Part shown: one piece after another, positions 56,831 through 64,000 of the stretch
How the letters are laid out: every line of letters starts with the position of its first letter
Position numbering within the stretch: position 1 is the stretch's first letter
NCBI GenBank assembly: GCA_001599595.1
Contig: BCHH01000014.1
Coordinates: forward strand, 832,355 to 896,354
DNA from: Beverwykella pulmonaria
Taxonomy: Eukaryota > Ascomycota > Dothideomycetes > Pleosporales > Melanommataceae
DNA length: 64,000 bases
Direction: 5' to 3'
Notes under the pieces: generated by a model
Seen by the model: the letters and a program-made list of their open reading frames with translations, nothing else
What the model was told of the DNA's origin: nothing
Database searches by the model: none
Position numbers and translations under genes: made by a program

Positions 56831-58085
56831 ATGGTAAGCTCCTCTGCTCCCAATTTCTACCACTCTACCACCTCTCTAACACCTCCCCCCCTTAGGCAAC
56901 CGACCAATCCAAGAAGCGCCTCGCGCTCGCAATTCTTGACTTCCTCCAGACTTCCCAGACTGATGGCACGGTACCCGTTGAAGACGCCGAGCAGCTCGAG
57001 ATTGCCGCAAACTGCATTGCCGAAGCCTTCAAAGTCGATCCCTCGGACTCGTCATCGATGCAAGACGCCCTCGGTGGCAAGAATCTCCTCTCGATCTACA
57101 GCGTCTACGAGAAGCTGAAGGGGAAGAGCACTGCGTCTACACAAGGAAGTAGTTCGGCGTCAGAGGCACGGTCCGCGACGCCTGCAACGTCTTCGACAGA
57201 AGATAGTAAGGTGCAGGCAGAGATGCTCAAGGGCAAGGGAAATGAGGCGATGAAGAAGAAGGATTACAATACCGCAGTGGATTTCTATACACAGGCGCTC
57301 AACCACATCCCTCTAAACCCCATCTACCTCTCCAACCGCGCCGCCGCCTTCTCGGGGATGGGAAAGCATGATGATGCAAAGAACGATGCGGAGATGGCTG
57401 TTGCCGCAGACCCGAATTACTCAAAGGCGTGGTCAAGACTGGGACTGGCGAAATACGTGCTTGGTGACGCGAAAGGCGCAATGGAGGCGTACAAGGCTGG
57501 CATGGATGCCGAAGGTGGCGGCTCGGACGTCATGCGCAAGGGGTACGAGACGGCGAAGAAGAAGTACGAGGAGGAAAGTGGAGATGTCGGTGCTCCGGAC
57601 GCCGCCCGTGGCGCGCCCGGCGGCGGCGGCGGCATGCCCGACCTGTCAGCGCTCGCAGGCATGTTTGGCGGGGGTGGTGGTGCAGGAGGAGGAGGCGGCA
57701 TGCCGGATCTTGCTGGTCTCATGCAAAATCCCATGATGAGGCAGATGGCGCAGAATTTGATGAGCAACCCCGATATGATGAACAATCTCATGAGCAACCC
57801 ACAGGTCGCCCAAATGGCAGAGCGCTTAGGTGTGGGTGGTGCTGGACGAGGTGCGGGAGCCGGAGGCGCTGGTGCTGGAAACGGTGGGGGTGGTGGTGGA
57901 GGCATGCCGGATCTTGCAAGCCTGATGAACGACCCAAACATTGCTGAGATGTAAGTTTTATTGTCTTGCCCCTAGATTTGTCAATGACTAACATGATACA
58001 CAGGGCCAAGAACTTCATGGGCGGCATGGGTGGAGCTCCAGGTGGACCTCCTGGCGGTGCTGGTCGAGGAGGCGGGGCTGCTTGA
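56831..58085 (+). CDS. SGT2: SGT2, small glutamine-rich TPR co-chaperone
   Basis: Exons 56831-56833, 56896-57950 and 58004-58085 encode 379 aa. The first exon is the ATG codon alone, followed at once by gtaagc; without it the second exon has no start. The N-terminal dimerisation domain (about 1-70, KKRLALAILDFLQTSQTDG) binds Get4-Get5 in yeast. Three TPRs follow (about 110-215): LKGKGNEAMKKKDYNTAVDF, YLSNRAAAFSGMGKHDDAKN, and WSRLGLAKYVLGDAKGAMEA, ending in a basic clamp helix. The C-terminal part is Gly/Met/Asn/Pro rich (NPMMRQMAQNLMSNPDMMNN), the client-binding region for tail-anchored segments. Long Gly tracts are more extended than in yeast. Confidence 0.94.
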
Positions 58086-58390
58086 AAGAGTTGAGGAGAA
58101 TCACATTGCGTATGATGATGAGCATGCAAGGTGTTCGGGTTTCTCCTCCTGTATACGTCACGTCGCCTTCACATAGACAGTAATGATACCAGGTTTCTTG
58201 TTCGACGTGCGTGGCTTGTAGTGCTTGCGAGCACTGTTCAGATACCTAATAGCTGTATTGTGGTTGTGCAGCCTCGACCTTGATATCTAAGGTAGATGAT
58301 GAAGCCTTGTCGTCTCTCTTCTCATTGATGAGCTCCCTCTGCATCCGATGCATGTAGCTGATCTAATCGTCCAACCCACTCTGAAACCCC
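58086..58390. other. Intergenic between convergent genes
   Basis: The 3' flanks of SGT2 and TMA20. No feature recognised. Confidence 0.55.
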
Positions 58391-59124
58391 TCACCCCAAA
58401 TTCAACCCCCAAAGCCCATCCCCCAGATAATGCCCCGCCTCACACGCCTGCCCCTTCTTGACTTTTTTCATCTCTTCGGTCCCCATTTTCAGCACGCCCA
58501 CCATGCACGCTGCCTCCTTGCCCTCGGCCTCGATAACGACCACCGTGCCGGCGTCCAACTCGTCCTCTCCATATCTGCCCTCTTCGTCATCATCATCGTC
58601 GGGCAGGCGGCCACCTGGTGAGGTGAGGCCGGGTGCCATAAGAGTCGCGCCCGAAAGGACGAAGCGGATTGCGCCACGGTCGATACGCAGGCGAGGAAAG
58701 GCGTGCGGGTATTTGTGGACGAGGGTCAGGTGCGGCATGATGGGGTCGTCCATGTGCTGGAAGAAGAGGGGCGTCGAGCCGAGGGTGTAGAGGGATACAC
58801 GGTCAGGACTAGATGTAACACATCGTTAGTTCACGTTGCCATTGGTTGCACGTATCTCAATGTAATCATTTATGAATGACAAGGGACGAGAAAGTCTGGA
58901 TGTGGGGAAGGAGACGTACAGCTTCACGAGATCCAACTGCTCCTTCTTCGGTAGAATCTCCTCTATGTACGGCTCCAGTAGCGGATACGATTCTAGCACT
59001 TTGGCGCGGATGCCCCGCTGGGCGCTCGACTTTACTTTGGACTTGGAGCCCGGTGTCATACTATTCGGCCTATTAGCGACTAAGTCGGACAGGCAGAATA
59101 GGGAGCGTACTCTTTCTTGAACAT
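58391..59124 (-). CDS. TMA20: TMA20/MCT-1 ribosome recycling factor
   Basis: Exons 59111-59124, 58920-59060 and 58391-58808 encode 190 aa. The first exon is only 14 nt and gives MFKK, the family start; the splice then yields KSSAQRGIRAKVLESYPLLE, matching MCT-1. The PUA domain lies at about 95-180: HKYPHAFPRLRIDRGAIRFV, then LSGATLMAPGLTSPGG. It is interrupted by an acidic loop DDDDDEEGRYGEDELDAG. TMA20 pairs with TMA22 (density-regulated protein) to eject deacylated tRNA from 40S subunits after termination and to control reinitiation. The length is close to yeast TMA20. Confidence 0.92.
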
Positions 59125-59817
59125 GGTGGGGGCTTTGGAAATGTGTAATGGTAGGGAGTTGAAGATGTGGTATTATTGACTGGATTGTGCCCCGCAGCAG
59201 GCGAGAGGTTTGGTGAGGGGCAGTAACAGGTGTACGGCGGGCTAGATGAGCTAGTTTGGCGGGTGTAGCTAGTGTCTGGCGGGGATTACAACCACCCTAG
59301 TTCTGGTCCTTGCGATCTACCCTCTTACTTCCCAATGCTTCTACGTCACATTTTGTAGGGCTATAGTGGTAGAGTAGGTACCTGTAATTTGCGTTTTTAA
59401 ATAATCGTGTTAAATTTAACTTTGTAAAGACCTCTCCAGCACCCCCATTTAATGGCTGTGGCGGTGCACTGCAAGGCTGTGTGGCACAGCAAATGGGGGC
59501 TCTCGCCCACCTCAATATCTTTCGAGAGAGACATCCTGATTTCACCTACCTTTTCCCTCTTCAGCTCCTGTTCTACTTCTCTCGGTTTTGTCCAAAGATG
59601 TCGCAGAAGCTCCTAGTCCACGATTACACGACCATTCGGGTGGATGGGGGAGTCAACCCGGCAGATGCGGCATATATCGATCCATCTACACGTTCCAGCA
59701 CAGTATTTCGCAAAGGTCAGCACATAAATATCACGCACCGCAATATGTTGACTTCGCGCTCCCCCGACGCCATGTCACGGTAGCGAGGTAACGCTAAGGA
59801 CTTTACTTTGCGCTTCC
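59125..59817. other. Intergenic / unresolved 5' region of the kinase-T5orf172 gene
   Basis: This holds the promoter of TMA20. A short plus-strand frame from ATG 59598 (about 60 aa) could be a first exon of the next gene, but it shows no kinase N-lobe motif. Confidence 0.4.
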
Positions 59818-60981
59818 TTGACTGGAAAGAAGAGCTTCTTAAATCACAGCTGGCTCCAGCGTAGCCAACCGCACGTAGTACGTATTCACAATGAACGCGT
59901 TATCTATACGGATTTCGGTATTTCTTTTGATGCGACTCAGCAAAACACCACTACTACTGGCAAACCGGAAGCTCTCACAGCGCGCTATTGTGCTCCGGAA
60001 GTGGCGAATTGGGAGCAGAGAAACAGGAAATCAGACGTCTTCTCTCTGGGCTGTGTTTTCATAGAAATAATAGCCGTGATAGAACCTGATGTTGATTTAG
60101 GAGTCTCTAACTCTCATCCTCACTGGGAAACGGCCGATCACATTCAGAAGGCTCTCATCTACTCTAGTACATCCGATTCCGGACGAGACCAGTTGTTCCG
60201 CGCTTGTCACACCATGTTGGAGCCTAGAAGCACAGACCGAATCGGAGCTGAAGCCCTTCTTCGTCGTTTGCTGAGTATACAAAGCTCTCATTCAGATCCG
60301 GTTTACGAACTCTTTTGCAATGACTGTGCTCCGGGAAAAAAGGACGAGGGCAGAACGGCAGTGACTGTTCGAGGATTCGAGATATCTCGCGAGAATGATC
60401 ATTCATTGGAAGAAAGTTCATTGGAAGAAATTGAACGACCACAGATCAATCGAACCCTTACACCATGCCGGATGGGCGTCTTCAGCTCTCTTTCTACCCA
60501 ATCTGCGATACGAAAAGTGGTAGAAAAGCCTTTCCTGGCGATAGAATTACCTAACATGTATATTTACATCTTCTGGTCACTTAGTAATTTTGGTTTTATT
60601 AGGATTGGTTTAACAAGTAATGTTCCTCGCAGACTGAAGCAGTGGGAGGAAAATTGTAAGTATCATGTCCGGGAGTATATGCAACATGCTTCGGGCGAGA
60701 GGTTACCCGTCAAACACGCTCGGCGTGTTGAACAGCTTGTTCACGCTGAGTTGAAAGACGTTCAATACGAAGAAAACTGCTGTGAAGGATGCCGTATGAG
60801 ACACATGGAATGGTACCGCACAACACCAGAACATGCTGCCAAGGTTATTAAGAAATTCTCGGATTGGACGGCGAGAGATCCATATCAGTTTGATCAAACG
60901 AGCAACTGTTGGAGACTAGGTGAACAGACTGGAATGCATGACATGGAAATGCTTTGTCAGCCGGTAGCCTGGGAGCTGTAG
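59818..60981 (+). pseudogene. 5'-truncated protein kinase C-lobe fused to a T5orf172 (GIY-YIG-like) domain
   Basis: The frame is open for 387 codons but begins at TTG, and its first ATG lies over 130 codons in. It starts inside a kinase: VIYTDFGIS (DFG at about 32-34), ARYCAPEVANWEQRN (APE) and SDVFSLGCVFIEI (helix F). No HRD loop or ATP-binding lobe was found upstream; the residues before DFG look like a corrupted catalytic loop. A second domain at about 246-350 (YIYIFWSLSNFGFIRIGLTS, RLKQWEENC, then a Cys-rich EENCCEGCR and EWYRTTPEHAAKVIKKF) fits T5orf172, a GIY-YIG relative. The domains are joined in one frame. It could be a decayed gene or have an unseen 5' exon set. Confidence 0.6.
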
Positions 60982-62158
60982 TGAACGCGGCACTTACGAG
61001 AAAAACAGCTCTATGAAAACCTTAGGAGTATTTTATGTGAGACGAAGCGCAGTCGGACACGGTTGTCTAGATTACTTTGGGCCTTACCAGATCCTTTGAA
61101 ACAAGTGGTAGAAGGTTGAAGATATATTATTATTATTTAGTCTATTTACCGTCCGTTATATGCCTGTTGTACGACTAAGGACAAAACCTTGCTTGAAGGG
61201 GAAACCCTCTTGTATGCGTTATGTGTTGTTTATACGCTGTTACAGTGACCTCACATGTATAGCTCTCTGCCTCTGTTGTTGGCCACCCGCTCTGTCATTC
61301 TTGCCCGTAGCGGAAAAGAAGGAAAGAAGGTGGACTTTGGGCGCTCTTAGCTTGTCGCCGTCAAGGCGCAGGCAGGCTGCTGTCTTCGCTTGGCTCGCTG
61401 CTAGTTCCGCGCCCGAGTTCGTCGCATATGCACAAGCTTAACTTGTTTGTCTACATATTGGATAAAAAAATTGAACGGGTCTGTGACTTAAGTGTTGTAC
61501 AAGTATCCCTTTCCGTAGAGTGGTTATGTAGCAAATGAGTTAAGGCCAATTTAATGACCTTGCTTCTATATCTCTCTATTAAGGACTTTATTTGGCAACG
61601 TGAGCTTACATCAAAGGTGGTACAGTGAAAAATCTACCCACAACAGCACTCGACTGTTTGTGCACGTCTATTTTCGTACTTGACGATATACAACTGATCT
61701 ACCTTGGCAGTGTTTTCAACTACCAATAAAAATCTGACGGCACTTGTTCCTTGCCGAAACAGAGCATCCATGACCTACCCCAGAGTCTCGTCAATATATA
61801 CAGCACTCTGTGGGACAAACTAGCAGGGGTCTCCATGTTGCCTCATCGTTCATCATCGTTAATTTCGACGTTCGGATTCGGCAGTGCATCACTGCGGTCG
61901 TATAATACCGATGGTGCTGATTGAACCAATCACGTTTACTCGTAGGTTTCCAACAAGTCCTTGAACTTAAATTGAGTGACTTGAATTGGTTCCAAGCTTA
62001 CTTCAGTCTCCAAGTGTTGTTTACAGGCCCATTACTATCACAAGCATTGGTACAACCCCGCAAGGTGATTTCCCTCTCAAATGCCAAAGAGCTCCAGATC
62101 ATTCCGATACATCCAAAACAATATTCTATGCCTCGAGTTTCTTTCCCAGCCGGAACCT
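60982..62158. other. Intergenic, no gene supported
   Basis: AT-rich stretch. A plus-strand frame at 61160-61441 is Cys/Arg rich but not convincing. Nothing else recognised. Confidence 0.45.
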
Positions 62159-62488
62159 CTAACAAAGTTTCTGCTTAGTGGCCCAGTTACACATCACTGT
62201 CCCGACACAGTTGCAACACTTGCACACCTAATCCGGCTAGTTAGCACATTGATCTTCAAGCATATCATCTGCGTTAAGCTTTACCTTCTTAGCTCTCTCT
62301 GTGTTGTCTTTTCCGTTGATGCACTGCAAGGTCTGCGCGTTGTTGAACCGATTTTGGTTGTAGCAGGCGTTGGCGTCAACGACATCGGCACATTCGTCGG
62401 TTCTGAGGAGTTCTTGTGTGCATTCGGGATATGTTTGGCCGAGAGTGAGGGTAAGCCAGAGGGAAATGAGCCCAAGTGAGAGTTTCAT
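62159..62488 (-). CDS. Small secreted 10-cysteine protein (effector-like)
   Basis: Exon 1 is 62285-62488 and exon 2 is 62159-62227, with a 57-bp intron (gtaaag, branch ctaac, acceptor ggattag), giving 90 aa. The signal peptide is MKLSLGLISLWLTLTLGQT (about 1-19). The mature chain is about 71 residues with 10 Cys: four in the part from exon 1 (PEC, DEC, NAC, LQC) and six in the exon 2 peptide VCKCCNCVGTVMCNWATKQ and its C-terminal Cys. The even number fits five disulfides. If the intron is retained, the frame ends after DQCAN with five Cys, an odd number, which supports splicing. I know no homolog. Size, secretion and Cys content are those of fungal effector or antimicrobial candidates; function is unknown. 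Confidence 0.72.
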
Positions 62489-63120
62489 GGTAAGAGCGGT
62501 CACAGGCGTGGAACAAGATACCAGATAAAGATGTTTTGTCTGCCCAACAGAATCACAACTGGTGCTGCGTAAATATTTTAGGAGAAAGTCGAACAACGGC
62601 AGTTTGAAAGCCTGGCTGAGCCAATTATGATATGTGAGATCCTCAGTATGAATCGATACTTGGCAAAGACATGGTGTAGATCATATGCATTGTTTCTTAA
62701 TTTAATGGAAATCGGCTATATAGTTCCGCTCACCAGAAGCAACACTTCCCCAAGTGCGGGGAAGTCGGTAGAGCGGGGGAGCAGCACATTTTCTGGGATA
62801 TTGTAGGTGTCGATATATACTTAAGCTTTGCGCGTTGAATGCGAGACGCGCATTGGCCATCGTAGTTATTAAGTGCAATCAATACCTGCTCGCTTGACGC
62901 CCGGTATTTGTTGATACATTAATGAATGACGGGTGTCCAATCTAAAAGAGCTTCTGTCTCGTTATCTGTGTCTATGAAAAACGGCAGATGTTGGGGTTGA
63001 GGGAGAGCTCATTGTCGCTAGGATCATAACTACGACCTTCTTCCAGCCTACACATTCTGTATCTCTTCACCGTCACCGTCACCGACGTCTTCAACCTTCA
63101 ATCGAGAACTGTTCTTCAAT
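62489..63120. promoter_or_regulatory. Divergent intergenic region between secreted-protein genes
   Basis: 632 bp hold the promoters of the 10-Cys protein and the DUF1996 gene. It includes a 7-bp inverted repeat, cttcccc/ggggaag, at 62745-62751 and 62758-62764. No known operator was recognised. Confidence 0.45.
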
Positions 63121-64000
63121 ATGAAGTGGTGTACAGTTATCACAGCCTTCGGGCTTCTTGAGTCTACAAACGCACTTCTTCGGTTCGGTTGCTCCCAACT
63201 GACCGTTCAGCGTCTGGACCCTTTAGTTAACTCTGGCCAAAATCCGTCCCCGCATCTTCACCAGGTAAGTCTCTCAGGATAAGCGTCCTAGAAATGCATC
63301 TTCTCCAATTTTGTAAAAGTTTCCTAACAGTGTTGCAGTAAGCAAAATCCGTTGTTGTCCTTGATCCAACATGATCCCCCTAACGAGCGATACCATATCA
63401 CTTCATACATAAACGCATATTACAAAAATCTCATTCTAAATATTCGAACTCATACTGAGTGATCACCAACCTTAGGATCATTGGCGGAAACTCCTTCAAC
63501 GTATCGATGGATCATAATGCAGGACATGATCTTGTGAAGCTTTCAACTTGCACGACTTGCCAATTTACTGAAGGTTAATTCATTCCCTCCCAATCCAAGC
63601 CCTTCACTTATTTGAATTTGCTTAGACTTTTCGAATTATTGGACCGCTGTGCTCTACTTCAAGGCTAAGAATGGTACTTTCAAAAGGGTGCCACAAAGAG
63701 CACAACAAGGCATGGAGGGGACTAATGGCGGAATGGTAAGGATTGACTGAGACTAGAATAATCATTCTGCCCCTCTAACGTTACATATAGGTTGTCTACT
63801 ACATGACCGATGCCCTCTTCGATACCGCTCAAAAGTCAACCGTCACTGCCTTTAAGCCTGGCTTCCGTATGCTCATTGGCGATGTGAGCTACCGGAGCCG
63901 CGAACAAGCAAGAGATTTCCGCCAGTTGACATACACATGCATGCAAAACGAGGGTACCCGTGCTCCAGAGAGTCTTGACTTTCCTGACAAGCCTTGCCCT
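63121..64000 (+). CDS. DUF1996 secreted protein, N-terminal part (3' end outside window)
   Basis: Modelled exons are 63121-63264, 63476-63573, 63626-63735 and 63791-64000 (continuing). The product starts with a signal-like MKWCTVITAFGLLESTNA and the DUF1996 opening LLRFGCSQLTVQRLDPLVNS, then PSPHLHQ. After the first intron IIGGNSFNVSMD continues, with CTTCQFTEDFSNYWTAVLYF, RVPQRAQQGMEGTNGGMVVY and AFKPGFRMLIGD, all family landmarks. DUF1996 proteins are secreted, often with WSC domains, and may relate to polysaccharide or wall binding; activity is not established. The junction between exon 1 (phase 0) and the acceptor at 63475 is one base out of phase, so a microexon or alternative site is missing from this model. 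Confidence 0.85.

Noticed and set aside
61160..61441. 93-aa Cys/Arg-rich plus-strand frame
   Set aside because: No signal peptide order or domain; probably chance in an intergenic region.
62745..62764. 7-bp inverted repeat as a terminator or operator
   Set aside because: Short palindromes are expected by chance in 64 kb, and bacterial-type terminators do not apply in a fungal genome.
1..64000. Secondary-metabolite cluster, transposon, viral insertion or CRISPR array
   Set aside because: No PKS/NRPS, transposase, reverse transcriptase, integrase, terminal repeats or repeat-spacer arrays were seen.

Overview
The window is nuclear DNA from a filamentous ascomycete (Pezizomycotina; Dothideomycetes is my best guess, not proven). 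The reasons are: dense genes on both strands; almost all introns 47-111 bp with GTRNGT donors, CTAAC-like branch points and YAG acceptors; family content typical of the group (NUC-2/PHO81, HIR1, DUF1996, multi-CBM18 chitin deacetylase, Fungal_trans_2 regulator); and a Ser-rich repeat broken by a 45-N assembly gap. All exon boundaries were read by eye from frame continuity and family knowledge, so they are models.

Layout. 1-13.5 kb, all plus: end of a PAP2 phosphatase, a U1-type zinc-finger protein, HIR1, RIC1 and a Fungal_trans_2 regulator. 14.3-25.3 kb, all minus: I78 inhibitor, omega-like GST, a conserved basic nuclear protein, eIF3h, an orphan HExxH metalloprotease-like protein, a possible coding remnant and a NIP30/PIP30 protein. 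25.7-36 kb: aldo-keto reductase (+), chitin deacetylase (-), UBA protein (-) and XAP5 (+). 36-45 kb: PHO81/NUC-2, a TPR-DUF4470 protein and an F-box-like protein. 46-52 kb: a membrane-anchored degenerate Hsp70-like protein, stomatin-like protein 2, kynurenine formamidase and a GPI-anchored Ser/Thr-rich protein. 54.5-59.1 kb: a tRNA-His with an odd insertion, TIM54, SGT2 and TMA20. 59.2-64 kb is gene-poor and accessory in character: a truncated kinase joined to a T5orf172 domain, a 10-cysteine small secreted protein and the start of a DUF1996 gene.

Most genes are unrelated housekeeping functions (chromatin assembly, Golgi traffic, translation, mitochondrial import, tail-anchored protein targeting, phosphate sensing, tryptophan catabolism), with no sign of an operon or a biosynthetic cluster. 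The chitin deacetylase, GPI protein, DUF1996 protein and cysteine-rich protein form an extracellular/cell-wall set. The most unusual items are the tRNA-His whose T arm is interrupted by a 54-nt GT...AG element, the spliced 10-cysteine secreted protein, and the kinase-T5orf172 fusion.
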